In this document: positions 1 to 8,424 of the stretch, one piece after another
Layout of the letters: every line of letters begins with the position of its first letter
How positions within the stretch are numbered: position 1 is the stretch's first letter
Assembly (NCBI GenBank): GCA_022402445.1
Contig: JAKRSF010000010.1
Coordinates: 1-64,000 of the forward strand
Direction: 5' to 3'
DNA: 64,000 nucleotides
Source: Cyanobacteriota bacterium
Lineage (GTDB): Bacteria; Cyanobacteriota; Cyanobacteriia; CACIAM-69d
The notes under the pieces: generated by a model
Told to the model about the DNA's origin: nothing
Seen by the model: the letters and a program-made list of their open reading frames with translations, nothing else
Database searches by the model: none
Position numbers and translations under genes: made by a program

Positions 1-137
1 GTGACGATAGTTGGGGGGTTGCCCCCTGTGAAAATAGCTCGATGCCAGGTTAATAGTGAAGGGAGGGGGTGAGATGCCGGTTTTGGTGTCTTGCTCCCTT
101 TCTGTTGATTAGGTTTGATGAGTTGCGTTGGCTGGCC

Positions 138-1001
138 CTATGGATGATTGGGGGGCCTATGGTTGGGGGCTTGTTGGTGTTCGACGCGGAAGACGTTGGC
201 GTAAAGGTTGGCGGCGATTTGTTTGCCGGTTTGGGTGAGTTCTAGGAGATCTAGGGCTGGTTCGATGTAGCGATAGACGACGTTCCAGTAGAAGCTGGGG
301 TATTTGTCGCGGAGGTCGTTGGGGTTGTTGTAGCCGAGGTTTTGGTTGGTGCCCATTTCTTCAAATTCGTAGTAGAGGGCGGGGATTTTTTGGAGGTACC
401 GGGGGTCGGCGAGTTGGCCGATGAGGTCGGCGGCGCGGACGAGGCCGGGGTAGCCTTCGGTGTCTTTGTGGTCGTCGTCGGCGGGGACGGGGAAGCGGGT
501 GAGTTCGATGTTGGTTTGGATGGCGTCGGTGTCGATGAGTTTGTGGTTGCGGAAGCGATCGCGGACGAATTGTTTGCCACGATCGACGTGGTAGGGGGCG
601 AGGCTGGCGTCGGTGGCGTTGGGGGAGAATTGGACGGTTTCGTCGTTGATGCCGGTGGAGTAGATGCGATCGCGGGGGCGATCCAGGCGACAGACGCCGC
701 GAACGTAGCCGATGTCGTGGCAGAGTAGGGAAATGTGGAAGCGGAGCCAATCTTCGCAGGTGACGCCGCCGTTACGAATGTGTCGCCCTTTGAGGATTTC
801 CTGGCCCACGAGGGTAACGTACATCGTATGCTCTACGTTGTGGTAGAGGGCGTCGCTGTTGGCGATGCTTTCTAGGGCCATTCCCGTCACCCAGGCCAAG
901 ATTTCGCCATAGTCTGGTTTGAGGCCGCCATAGGTTTGACGATATCCGTGGACGAGTTCCCGGATTAGTTCGTCAACAATGGTGCGAGTCGGATTTAGCA
1001 T
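138..1001 (-). CDS. HD-domain metal-dependent phosphohydrolase
   Basis: A 287-residue soluble protein. Metal-binding signatures of the HD superfamily are visible: YHNVEHT (His54, His58), then CHDIGY (His95, Asp96), and a later Asp in RAADLIGQ near residue 192. Spacing resembles cyanobacterial HD/PDEase-like proteins, which hydrolyse nucleotide phosphates or phosphodiesters; the substrate cannot be told from sequence. The proline-rich tail after about residue 275 looks unstructured. The ATG start lies only two bases from the first possible start of the divergent gene at 1004, so the two promoters must overlap the opposite coding region or be shared. The family call is firm and the substrate unknown. 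Confidence 0.8.
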   Translation of the reverse strand: MLNPTRTIVDELIRELVHGYRQTYGGLKPDYGEILAWVTGMALESIANSDALYHNVEHTMYVTLVGQEILKGRHIRNGGVTCEDWLRFHISLLCHDIGYVRGVCRLDRPRDRIYSTGINDETVQFSPNATDASLAPYHVDRGKQFVRDRFRNHKLIDTDAIQTNIELTRFPVPADDDHKDTEGYPGLVRAADLIGQLADPRYLQKIPALYYEFEEMGTNQNLGYNNPNDLRDKYPSFYWNVVYRYIEPALDLLELTQTGKQIAANLYANVFRVEHQQAPNHRPPNHP

Positions 1002-1003
1002 GA

Positions 1004-2698
1004 TTGCTAGGCCTGATCCCGAACGTGGCTGCTGTGTACCATCCTAAGCTGTGCCCTGTGAATAGAGACTGCTTTGCCCGTGAGGCGATCGCGCAAGTGG
1101 CTAAGATTTTGACCCTGGGCGATCGCAATCCCCACAGCCCAACCTATGGATGTTTTGATCGCAATTTTTGGCAGTACAAAATTGTTGATTTTCCCAGTGG
1201 GATGAGTCAGGAATTTGTGTTGCCTTTGGCATTGGCTTGGCAGTTGGAAATTCCGGGTAATCCCTATTATCAACAGACGAATTTGAGGGCCTGGGCGATC
1301 GCGGGGATGCATTACGCGGCGCGGAGTGCCCATGGGGATGGCTCCTGCGATGACTACTTTCCGTTTGAGCGGGCGGGTGGGGCGGCGGCATTTTCCCTGT
1401 TGGCCTGTGTGGATGCCTATGAGATTTTGGGGGTTGAGGATTCGGGGCTGCTGGAGTTTTTTGGGCGGCGGGCGGACTGGCTGGCGGCCCACCACGAGAG
1501 CGGGCGGCTGGCGAACCATCAGGCGTTGATTGCCCTGGTGCTGGAGCGGCTGGGGCGGCTGACGGGGCGCGATCGCTGGCGGGCGGCGAGCCATGAGCGC
1601 TTGGACCTGGTGCTGTCGTGGCAGAGCGAGGAGGGCTGGTTTCAGGAATATGAAGGATGCGACCCGGGCTACCATACCCTAACGATTTCCTGTCTGGCTC
1701 GTCTATATGATCTCCAATGCCAGGATGAGCGGGCGGGGGCGGGGAGGGCGGCGGATGCCCGTCTGCGGCAGGCGCTGGTGAAGGCGGTGGAGTTGGCGGC
1801 CCAGTTTGTCCATCCCGATGGGTCCTATGGGGGGGAGTACACGAGCCGCAATACCTATAATTTCTTTCCCCATGGGTTTGAGCTGGTGGGGCGCTGGCTG
1901 CCGGAGGCTTTGGCGGTCAATGACGGGGTATTGCGGGGGCTGGAGGCGAATTTGGGCGCTTGCTACAGCGATGACCATATTATTGGCCACCACACTTGGA
2001 ATTATTTGTTGGCGTGGCGGGATTTTGTGGTGGAGCGGCCCCGGGCGCGATCGCAACCCCTGGGGCGGGTGTGGCTGCCGGAGGCGCGGCTGCTGGTGGA
2101 TCGGCGCAAGGGGGATGATGGGCGGGTGACGACCCTGTATTTGGCGCTCAATAAGGGGGGGGCCTTTAAGGTGTTTCGGGGCGATCGTCTGGTGGCGTCG
2201 GATACGCAGTTTTCGCTCCAGGTGCGCCAGGGCAAGAAGCTGCGCAATGCGGTGGGGCATCTGGTAGACGCCTATGAGGTGCAGTTGGATGAGAATGCGA
2301 TCGCGGTGGGGGGCAAGCTGGGGTGGGCAAAGCAGACCCAAATGACGCCGCTTAAGCTCCTGATTCTGCGGGTGGGGATGCTGTCCTTCGGGCGCTTTTT
2401 CCCGAACTTGGTGCGGCGGGTGCTCCAGCGGCTGCTGATTGTGGGCAAGCAAGAGACGGACTTTCGATTTCTGCGGCGGCTGTCCTGGACCGGCAGCCAG
2501 TGGTTTGTGACCGATGATCTGCGGGTTCCGGATTGGGACCGGGTGGAGAGTGTGGGCATTGGGCCGGATCAAACCTCGATTTATGTGGTCATGAGCCGAA
2601 CGTTTCAAAGCGGCCAGCTACAGCCGTGGCTGGATTTGACGGAACGGGTGCGGGGGCTGTCGCGGCGCGAGGCGTTGCAGGTGGAGCGGCACCTTTGA
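1004..2698 (+). CDS. conserved protein with an alpha/alpha-toroid look, heparinase/lyase-like
   Basis: About 560 residues, without a membrane segment or clear signal peptide. The first 300 residues repeat helical units rich in Trp, Tyr and Gly (EEGWFQEYEG, DPGYHTLT, NYLLAWRDF), as in polysaccharide lyases and terpenoid-cyclase-like toroids. The second half carries beta-rich segments (TLYLALNKGGAFKVF), as in heparinase II/III-like proteins. The family placement is an inference; no catalytic set could be fixed. Only non-ATG starts exist: TTG at 1004 or GTG at 1025. The next gene on the strand is a flippase-like membrane protein, which fits a role in exopolysaccharide handling. Confidence 0.55.
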   Translation: MLGLIPNVAAVYHPKLCPVNRDCFAREAIAQVAKILTLGDRNPHSPTYGCFDRNFWQYKIVDFPSGMSQEFVLPLALAWQLEIPGNPYYQQTNLRAWAIAGMHYAARSAHGDGSCDDYFPFERAGGAAAFSLLACVDAYEILGVEDSGLLEFFGRRADWLAAHHESGRLANHQALIALVLERLGRLTGRDRWRAASHERLDLVLSWQSEEGWFQEYEGCDPGYHTLTISCLARLYDLQCQDERAGAGRAADARLRQALVKAVELAAQFVHPDGSYGGEYTSRNTYNFFPHGFELVGRWLPEALAVNDGVLRGLEANLGACYSDDHIIGHHTWNYLLAWRDFVVERPRARSQPLGRVWLPEARLLVDRRKGDDGRVTTLYLALNKGGAFKVFRGDRLVASDTQFSLQVRQGKKLRNAVGHLVDAYEVQLDENAIAVGGKLGWAKQTQMTPLKLLILRVGMLSFGRFFPNLVRRVLQRLLIVGKQETDFRFLRRLSWTGSQWFVTDDLRVPDWDRVESVGIGPDQTSIYVVMSRTFQSGQLQPWLDLTERVRGLSRREALQVERHL

Positions 2699-2846
2699 GG
2701 TGTCCCATTTTGCGGGGCAAAGCTGGCGCTTCCCTGGGCATGGGCTAGGCCCTATTGGGGTTGGGGCTCGCTGCGGGAGGCCGCCTGGGGACGATCGCGT
2801 TGGCATTGGGTTGGTTATTTGAGGGGAAGGGTTGAGCAGGCTGCCT

Positions 2847-3803
2847 ATGAAACGGTTAATTTCGATCCTGGTGAGCGGCCTTATTTTGTGGGTGATCTAC
2901 GGGCGCATTGATTTTGCGGGCCTTGGACGGGTGTTTCAGGGGTGCGATCGCGGTTGGATGGCCGTCAGCCTCGGGATGGTGGTGCCCCTGACCGGTTTCA
3001 CCGCCTGGCGACTCCAGCAACTGATGCCCCGCGATCGCCCCGAAGCCCTCGGATTCGGCGAAGCCAACCAGCTCATCCTGGCCGCCAGCGTCCTTAATAT
3101 GGTGCTGCCCTCAAAAATGGGCGACATCGCCAAAGCCTACTTCATGCGCGATCGCGGCCACTTGGACGGCTCCCTGGCCCTCTCCCTCGTGGTCTTTGAA
3201 AAAACCTGCGACCTCCTCTCCCTCCTGCTGTGGTGCGTCTTTGGCCTAGCCCTCTACCCCAAACAGGACTGGCTCTTCGGCACCATGACCGCCGGCGTCG
3301 CCCTCGGCCTGCTCCTGGGCACCGTCCTGCTGGGTTCCCCCCACTTTGCCCGGTGCTTCTTCCTGGGCCTGCGGCGATTTGCCCCCAAACCCTTCAAAGC
3401 AAAACTCAAAAAACTCAACCGGTCCTGGGGAGCCATGCATGACTACTTCTGGAGCGATCGCCGCCAACTGACCCTCATCGCCCTCACCTCCCTCTTCATC
3501 TGGTTCCTCCATCTGCTGCAAATCTGGCTATTCACCCTCGCCCTCAAAACCCCCGTCCCCATCCTCTCCAACCTCGCCCTCGCCCCCCTCGCCATCCTGG
3601 CCGGTTTGCTGCCCCTCACCTTCGCCGGGGTCGGCACCCGCGACGCCGCCCTCATCCTCTTCTATGCCCCCTACATGAACGCCCCCGCCGCCGCCGCCCT
3701 GGGACTGCTGTGTACCTCCCGGTATCTCATGCCCGCGATCGGCGGCCTCCCCTTTTTGGGAAAATATCTAGCAGCGATGCGAACCCTCAGCCCCCCGCGC
3801 TAG
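2847..3803 (+). CDS. flippase-like integral membrane protein (YbhN/AglD2 family)
   Basis: About 318 residues with at least six hydrophobic helices. The family pattern is visible: an N-terminal helix (LISILVSGLILWVIY), a charged loop WRLQQLMPRDR, then the conserved NMVLPSKMGDIAKAYFMR stretch and a C-terminal GLLPLTFAGVGTRDAALI. This matches the lysylphosphatidylglycerol synthase transmembrane/UPF0104 family, whose members move or modify lipids or lipid-linked sugars. The start chosen is ATG 2847, with AGCAGG six bases upstream, rather than TTG 2832. It follows the toroid-like gene by about 150 bases and precedes a mannose-phosphate-type cupin, which suggests glycan export; that role is inferred. 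Confidence 0.75.
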   Translation: MKRLISILVSGLILWVIYGRIDFAGLGRVFQGCDRGWMAVSLGMVVPLTGFTAWRLQQLMPRDRPEALGFGEANQLILAASVLNMVLPSKMGDIAKAYFMRDRGHLDGSLALSLVVFEKTCDLLSLLLWCVFGLALYPKQDWLFGTMTAGVALGLLLGTVLLGSPHFARCFFLGLRRFAPKPFKAKLKKLNRSWGAMHDYFWSDRRQLTLIALTSLFIWFLHLLQIWLFTLALKTPVPILSNLALAPLAILAGLLPLTFAGVGTRDAALILFYAPYMNAPAAAALGLLCTSRYLMPAIGGLPFLGKYLAAMRTLSPPR

Positions 3804-3846
3804 GGTCCCCGCCTCCCCTTTCCCCCTACGACGACGACCCGCCCCC

Positions 3847-4242
3847 ATGGCCAAACCAAAACCCGCCCCCGAACCCCCCCCCGCCCCCCTCCTCAGCGGC
3901 CAAACCGCCGAGCGCCCCTGGGGAAGCGTCACCGTTCTCGAAGAAGGCAAAGGCTATCGCATCAACCGCATCGTCGTCGCGCCGGGCCGCACCATGAGCC
4001 AGCAGATGCACTACCACCGCAGTGAACATTGGATTGTCGTCGCGGGCACGGCCCGGGTGACCTGCAACGACACCAGCCAAATCGTCATCCCAAACCAATC
4101 CACCTATGTCCCCGCCTGCACCCCCCATCGGCTGGAAAACCCCGGCGTGATTCCCCTGGTGATGATTGAGGTGCAAAATGGCGAATTCCTGGGGGACGAG
4201 GACATCATCCGCTTCGATGACCCTTCAGCAACGCGCCCCTAA
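3847..4242 (+). CDS. cupin protein, type II phosphomannose isomerase C-terminal domain
   Basis: 131 residues forming a single cupin. The sequence RPWGSVTVLEEGKGYRINRI, then MHYHRSEHWIVVAGTARV, then PACTPHRLENPG gives the two cupin motifs with metal ligands His-x-His and a later His. This is the mannose-6-phosphate isomerase/GDP-mannose pyrophosphorylase C-terminal domain as a stand-alone protein. The first 18 residues are Pro/Ala-rich and likely disordered. It would interconvert mannose-6-P and fructose-6-P or bind sugar phosphates, in keeping with the two polysaccharide-like genes before it. The lone domain is common in cyanobacteria. Catalysis is inferred. Confidence 0.82.
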   Translation: MAKPKPAPEPPPAPLLSGQTAERPWGSVTVLEEGKGYRINRIVVAPGRTMSQQMHYHRSEHWIVVAGTARVTCNDTSQIVIPNQSTYVPACTPHRLENPGVIPLVMIEVQNGEFLGDEDIIRFDDPSATRP

Positions 4243-4864
4243 ATCAAGCTCCTGCCCTGGCCTTGAAGCCCCCCAATTCAACCCTCGGAAGGGGGACGGA
4301 ACGGGATGCCAGCGCAACACCTCGAAATCTTAATCGAACCTAAAACTTTTCTCAAAAAACCGATGACCAATGAGTGTTTCTACTCATTGAACCGTGAATG
4401 AATCCATCGCCTAACGGGAAGCGCGATCGCCACAACGGCTCCATAGCAACGGCTCGGCGCGTTTTAACAACCTTGAAGTTTTCTTTTGAGCTCCGCAATG
4501 GGTCGCTAAATCCCCTGAGGGAAATTAACAACTTGTAATAAACAAAGCTTCGGAGACATTGTATAAAGAAGAAGTTGAAAGGTGTATAACAAGCAACCGA
4601 TAGCTAAAACCCTGGAGTGCTGGGAGTTTTTCTGATTCTCATAAAACTTTGAGAAGCCTCTCAGAATTTTGACGGGTTTACCCGTCGCGCCAGCAACCGA
4701 AGCGACCCCGGGCTCTGGGATTGCTAAGGCTAGCGAAGTGCTAATGCCCTTTCAAGGCTGCCCTTGTTATAAGCAGCGAATGAGGCAGCGTTTGTGTTGC
4801 CGACTTGTTAATATGCAAGATGGTCAACCCAAACACGACCAACTAATATCAGGAGATTCATTCC
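4243..4864 (+). other. cpc upstream region and long 5' leader
   Basis: 622 bases without a convincing gene, clearly more A+T-rich than the surroundings, as expected for a strong promoter region. It holds one promoter-like element (4539-4567, listed separately) and a small hairpin TGAGA/TCTCA at 4650-4663 with an AGCC loop. Just before it, ATTCTCA at 4635-4641 can alternatively pair with the same TGAGA, giving two mutually exclusive stems. A Shine-Dalgarno AGGAGA sits at 4851-4856, eight bases before cpcB. The open frame at 4669-4872 has no family features and was not called. Confidence 0.6.
4539..4567 (+). promoter_or_regulatory. candidate cpc operon promoter
   Basis: TAAACA (4539-4544), 17 bases, then TATAAA (4562-4567): four of six matches to the -35 consensus and five of six to the -10, in the most A+T-rich part of the gap. 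Transcription from here would give a leader of about 290 bases before cpcB, comparable to the long leaders known for phycocyanin operons. A second A+T element, TATAAC at 4585-4590, lacks a partner. Confidence 0.45.
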
Positions 4865-5383
4865 ATGTTTGACGCATTTGCGAAGGTTGTTTCTCAGGCC
4901 GATGCTCGTGGCGATTTCCTCAGCACCGAGCAATTGGATGCCCTGACCCAACTGGTTGCTGATGGCAACAAGCGTCTGGACGTTGTTAACCGCCTGACGA
5001 GCAACGCTTCCACCATCGTTGCCAACGCTGCACGCGCGCTGTTCGCCGAGCAGCCCCAGCTGATCTCCCCCGGTGGTAATGCTTACACCAGCCGCCGCAT
5101 GGCTGCTTGCCTGCGCGACATGGATATCATCCTGCGCTATGTGACCTACGCGACCCTGGCTGGCGATGCGAGCGTGCTCGATGATCGTTGCCTGAACGGT
5201 CTGCGCGAAACCTACGTGGCCCTGGGCACCCCCGGCGCTTCCGTGGCGGTGGGCGTTCAGAAGATGAAGGATGCGGCGATCGCGATCGCTAACGATTCCG
5301 CTGGCATCACCCCCGGCGATTGCAGCTCCTTGATTGCTGAGCTGGCTGGCTACTTTGATCGCGCTGCCGCTGCGGTTGCTTAG
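4865..5383 (+). CDS. cpcB: C-phycocyanin beta subunit
   Basis: 172 residues, the standard length. Phycocyanobilin attachment cysteines Cys82 (MAACLRD) and Cys153 (PGDCSS) are present, and Asn72 in GGNAY is the residue methylated by CpcM. The protein pairs with CpcA in the (alpha-beta) hexamers of phycobilisome rods on the thylakoid surface and harvests orange-red light. A strong AGGAGA ribosome site lies eight bases upstream. It is the first gene of cpcB-A-C-D-E, 73 bases before cpcA. Codon choice is markedly biased (GCT, CGT, GTT), as for a very highly expressed gene. Confidence 0.98.
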   Translation: MFDAFAKVVSQADARGDFLSTEQLDALTQLVADGNKRLDVVNRLTSNASTIVANAARALFAEQPQLISPGGNAYTSRRMAACLRDMDIILRYVTYATLAGDASVLDDRCLNGLRETYVALGTPGASVAVGVQKMKDAAIAIANDSAGITPGDCSSLIAELAGYFDRAAAAVA

Positions 5384-5386
5384 TTT

Positions 5387-5400
5387 TTAAGCGCGCTTAA
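5387..5400. repeat. palindrome after cpcB
   Basis: TTAAGCGCGCTTAA is a perfect 14-base palindrome three bases after the cpcB stop codon, within the 73-base cpcB-cpcA spacer. It could be a processing or stability element in the cpcBA message. No T-run follows, so it is not a terminator. Its role is unknown. Confidence 0.5.
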
Positions 5401-5456
5401 CAGCCGAACATTCACGCTTCCCTATTGAACACCTACTTTAGAGATCGAACCTGATT

Positions 5457-5945
5457 ATGAAGACCCCCATCACCGAAGCTATCGCAGCTGCTGATTCCCA
5501 AGGTCGTTACCTGAGCAATGCTGAGCTGCAATCGGCTCGTGGTCGTTTCGAGCGCGCCCAGGCCAGCATGGAAGCTGCCCGCGCCCTGACCTCGAACTCG
5601 GCCAACCTGGTGAACGGTGCCGTGAACGCGGTGTACCAGAAGTTCCCGTACACGACCCAAATGAGCGGTCCGAACTACGCTTCGACCCAAACCGGCAAGG
5701 ACAAGTGCGCCCGTGACGTCGGCTACTACCTCCGCATGGTCACCTACTGCCTGGTGGCTGGTGGCACCGGCCCCATGGATGACTACCTGCTGGCGGGTAT
5801 CGACGAAATCAACCGCACGTTTGAACTGTCCCCGAGCTGGTACGTGGAAGCCCTGAAGTATGTCAAGGCGAACCATGGCCTGAGCGGTCAAGCGGCGAAC
5901 GAAGCTAACACCTACTTCGACTACGCGATCAACGCCCTGATCTAA
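5457..5945 (+). CDS. cpcA: C-phycocyanin alpha subunit
   Basis: 162 residues, full length. The single phycocyanobilin-binding Cys84 lies in [11 protein letters not shown], the site served by the CpcE/CpcF lyase. The N-terminus ([19 protein letters not shown]) and the C-terminus ([13 protein letters not shown]) are typical. It forms the rod hexamer with CpcB. The ATG has only a weak upstream ribosome site, consistent with translation following cpcB. A large structured element with a T-run follows the stop, so cpcBA probably accumulates as a separate abundant transcript. Confidence 0.98.
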   Translation: MKTPITEAIAAADSQGRYLSNAELQSARGRFERAQASMEAARALTSNSANLVNGAVNAVYQKFPYTTQMSGPNYASTQTGKDKCARDVGYYLRMVTYCLVAGGTGPMDDYLLAGIDEINRTFELSPSWYVEALKYVKANHGLSGQAANEANTYFDYAINALI

Positions 5946-5958
5946 TTCGGGTGTCGAT

Positions 5959-6046
5959 CCCGGAAGAGCAACTGAGCTAGTTGGCGCTGGTCTTCTTGAT
6001 TAGTTGTCAGCCTTGACTGGTTGGTTTCTCTTCCGGGAATTTTTTT
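5959..6046 (+). terminator. branched terminator/attenuator between cpcA and cpcC
   Basis: An outer 10-base-pair stem, CCCGGAAGAG (5959-5968) with CTCTTCCGGG (6028-6037), closes a 59-base loop and is followed at once by AATTTTTTT (6038-6046). Inside the loop two further hairpins can form: CAACT/AGTTG (5969-5983, loop GAGCT) stacked directly on the outer stem, and GTCA/TGAC (6006-6017). The result is a three-way-junction fold ending in a U-run, 14 bases after the cpcA stop. Partial termination here would explain high cpcBA and lower linker expression. Confidence 0.7.
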
Positions 6047-6189
6047 AAGAATTTTCGGTTTCGATTTCGATAAAACTGCTCTCGGGGTATGTCGTCTCAG
6101 GCTAATTGATTCTTTTGAGGGATTCATTTAGAGGTGACGATTGGCTGGGGGCTTGCTGTGCTTGCTGTGTATTTTGGGAGAAGTCGTTT

Positions 6190-7056
6190 ATGGCCGTTAC
6201 TGTGGCTGCTTCGCGACTTGGAACGTCGGCCTATGCTGATGCGTCGCCGGTGGAACTACGACCGGATACGTCGCGCGATGATGTGAATTTGGTCATCCGT
6301 GCGGTGTACCGTCAGGTGCTGGGAAATGATTATGTGATGAATTTCCAGCGGCTGGTGAGTGCGGAATCGCTGTTGCGCGATCGCTGCATTACGGTGAAGG
6401 AGTTTGTCCGCTGCGTTGCCAAGTCGGAATTGTATAAGGAAAAATTCCTTTACAACAATTTCCAAACCCGGACGATTGAGTTGAATCTGAAGCATCTGTT
6501 GGGTCGTGCGCCCTACGATGAGTCGGAGGTGGTGGATCATTTGGATCGCTACCAGAACCACGGTTTTGATGCGGATATCGATTCCTACATCGATTCCGAT
6601 GAGTATCAAAATGCGTTTGGGGATCACATTGTTCCCTACTATCGTGGCTTTAATACCCAGACGGGCCAGAAGACCGTTGGGTTTAATCGCATGTTCCGGA
6701 TCTATCGGGGCTACGCGAATAGCGATCGCGCCCAACTAGAGGGGACGACGCCGCGTTTCTCGACGGAACTAGGTCGCAATACGGCGACGGCGATCGTGGG
6801 GCCGTCGGGCTCGAATACGGGCTGGGCGTTCCGCAACTCGAAGGATCTGGGGGCGGGCAATCTGACGCCGACGTCCTTTGGCCAAAGCCAGAGCGATCGC
6901 CTGTACCGCATGGAAGTGACGGGGCTGCTGGGTCCTGGCTATCCGGCGGTGCGCCGCAGCAGCCGGGTCTTCACGGTGCCCTATTCTCGTCTGTCTGAGC
7001 AGATGCAGAAGGTGCAGCGGATGGGCGGCAAGATCGCTAGCGTGACGCCGGTTTAG
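6190..7056 (+). CDS. cpcC: phycobilisome rod linker polypeptide
   Basis: 288 residues. The PBS-linker domain (about 20-150) shows [39 protein letters not shown] and [19 protein letters not shown]-terminal CpcD-like domain (about 230-288) shows [24 protein letters not shown] and GGKIAS. It joins phycocyanin hexamers into rods and tunes their absorbance. ATG 6190 is chosen because [12 protein letters not shown] is the usual start; an upstream in-frame ATG at 6106 adds an atypical Cys-rich stretch. Only one such rod linker is present here, where many cyanobacteria have two. Confidence 0.95.
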   Translation: MAVTVAASRLGTSAYADASPVELRPDTSRDDVNLVIRAVYRQVLGNDYVMNFQRLVSAESLLRDRCITVKEFVRCVAKSELYKEKFLYNNFQTRTIELNLKHLLGRAPYDESEVVDHLDRYQNHGFDADIDSYIDSDEYQNAFGDHIVPYYRGFNTQTGQKTVGFNRMFRIYRGYANSDRAQLEGTTPRFSTELGRNTATAIVGPSGSNTGWAFRNSKDLGAGNLTPTSFGQSQSDRLYRMEVTGLLGPGYPAVRRSSRVFTVPYSRLSEQMQKVQRMGGKIASVTPV

Positions 7057-7079
7057 AACCCGTTGGGGGTTTTAAGGTT

Positions 7080-7117
7080 GGGGAACGGGGCGACTTTTAG
7101 GGGTGGCTTCGTTCCCC
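7080..7117. repeat. inverted repeat between cpcC and cpcD
   Basis: GGGGAACG (7080-7087) pairs with CGTTCCCC (7110-7117) across 22 bases, shortly after the cpcC stop. A second stem CGCCTT (7132-7137)/AAGGCG (7150-7155) encloses a run of eight T. The T-run is in the loop rather than after the stem, so these look like message-folding or weak attenuation elements rather than a classic terminator. Confidence 0.5.
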
Positions 7118-7188
7118 TGGTGCCGTTTTAACGCCTTTGGTTTTTTTTGAAGGCGCTACGGATTTAGGATTCGATTTCAGGAGGTTTT

Positions 7189-7446
7189 ATGCTCGGTCAA
7201 GCTCTTGCTGGGAAGTCTTCTAATACGTCCGCTGGGGCGCGTGTTTTTCGCTATGAGGTGACGGGTCTGGCGCAAAATGACCAGACGGATAATCGCGCGT
7301 TTCCGGTGCGTCGCAGTGGCAGTGTGTTTATCAATGTGCCCTACAGCCGCATGAATGAGGAGATGCAGCGCATCACCCGTCTGGGGGGCAAGATTGTGAG
7401 TATTTCGCCGGTGGTGGCGTCGGAGTCGGCGGCGGCTGACGAGTAG
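7189..7446 (+). CDS. cpcD: phycobilisome rod-capping linker
   Basis: 85 residues, the size of the 9-kDa rod cap. The CpcD domain motif is clear (VFRYEVTGL, SVFINVPYSRMNEEMQRITRLGGKIVSI) and mirrors the C-terminus of CpcC. It terminates rods at the distal hexamer and controls rod length. The ribosome site is near-perfect (AGGAGG, 7179-7184, four bases before ATG). The short Ala/Glu-rich tail after residue 77 is not conserved in this family. Confidence 0.95.
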   Translation: MLGQALAGKSSNTSAGARVFRYEVTGLAQNDQTDNRAFPVRRSGSVFINVPYSRMNEEMQRITRLGGKIVSISPVVASESAAADE

Positions 7447-7523
7447 CCCGGTGTATGGGCTTCCCTCGGGGTGTCTCCAGGGATTGGGGGCTTCGGGGGG
7501 GCTGTTGGGTTATCTGTTCAGGG

Positions 7524-7560
7524 GGCGCGATCGCTAGTGGTAGGGATCGCGCCTATTTTT
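7524..7560 (+). terminator. terminator/attenuator between cpcD and cpcE, HIP1-derived
   Basis: GGCGCGATC (7524-7532) pairs perfectly with GATCGCGCC (7545-7553) over a 12-base loop, and TATTTTT (7554-7560) follows directly. This has the form of a Rho-independent terminator. The arms are halves of HIP1 sites. It lies 35 bases before the cpcE start, so cpcE expression probably depends on read-through. Confidence 0.7.
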
Positions 7561-7594
7561 GTGGGTTGAGATGTGGTTTGAGGTGCGGGGGACG

Positions 7595-8407
7595 ATGACT
7601 GAGGGTGAGATTTCGGCGGAGTCGCTGACGCTGGAGGAGGCGATCGCGAATTTACGCAGTGAAGATGCGAGTTTGCGGTATTACGCGGCCTGGTGGGTGG
7701 GGCGGTTCCGGGTGAATTTGCCGGAGGTGGTGGCGGCGCTGATTGAGGGGTTGAGCTATACGGCGGATCGGACGGAGGCGGGGGCGCTGCCGCTCCAGCG
7801 CAATGCGGCGCGGGCGTTAGGGAAGTTGGGCGATCGCGCGGCGGTGCCGGCGTTGATGGAGGGGCTGCGATCACCGGACCATTTTGTGCGGGAGGCGGCG
7901 GCCCAGTCCTTGGGGGCCTTGGGCGATCGCGCGGCGGTGCCGAGGCTGCTGGAGATGCTGGCGGGGGGGGTGGCGGCGGCGGTGCAGTTGCCCGGTAAGC
8001 CCCACCTGAAGGAGCCCTATGATGCGGTCCTGGAGGCGTTGGGGGATTTGGGGGCTACGGAGGCGATCGCGGCGATCGCGCCTTTCCTAGAACATCCGAT
8101 GGCGAAGGTGCAGTACGCGGCGGCCCGCGCCCTCTATCAATTGACGGGGGAGGCGGCCTACGGGGAGCGGCTGGTGACGGCGTTGGCGGGGCCGGATTTG
8201 CAACTGAGGCGCACGGCCATGGCGGATCTGGGGGCCATTGGCTACCTGGCGGCGGCCCCGGCGATCGCGCGGACCCAGGCGGAAAATAGCCTCAAACTCT
8301 ATGCCCTCAAGGATTTGATGGAACATCCCAACGCCCAGGGCGGCGGCGGCGATGCCCCCTCGGACGATATCCGGGCGATCGCGGATCTGATGGACAGTTT
8401 GCTCTAG
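7595..8407 (+). CDS. cpcE: phycocyanobilin lyase subunit for CpcA, HEAT-repeat
   Basis: About 270 residues of HEAT-like repeats: ALGKLGDRAAVPALMEGLRSPDHFVREAAAQSLGALGDRAAVPRLLEML and later copies. The N-terminus (SLTLEEAIANLRSEDASLRYYAAWWVGRF) is diagnostic of CpcE. With CpcF it attaches phycocyanobilin to Cys84 of CpcA. The start is taken at ATG 7595 (MTEGEIS); ATG 7559 or 7571 would lie against or in the terminator. The usual partner cpcF does not follow and was not found elsewhere in the window, so it must be encoded at another locus. Confidence 0.9.
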   Translation: MTEGEISAESLTLEEAIANLRSEDASLRYYAAWWVGRFRVNLPEVVAALIEGLSYTADRTEAGALPLQRNAARALGKLGDRAAVPALMEGLRSPDHFVREAAAQSLGALGDRAAVPRLLEMLAGGVAAAVQLPGKPHLKEPYDAVLEALGDLGATEAIAAIAPFLEHPMAKVQYAAARALYQLTGEAAYGERLVTALAGPDLQLRRTAMADLGAIGYLAAAPAIARTQAENSLKLYALKDLMEHPNAQGGGGDAPSDDIRAIADLMDSLL

Positions 8408-8424
8408 GACCGGCCGCTACCCTC

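Noticed and set aside
4669-4872. Short frame in the cpc leader
   Set aside because: No ribosome site, no family similarity, and it runs into the cpcB start; the region behaves as leader.
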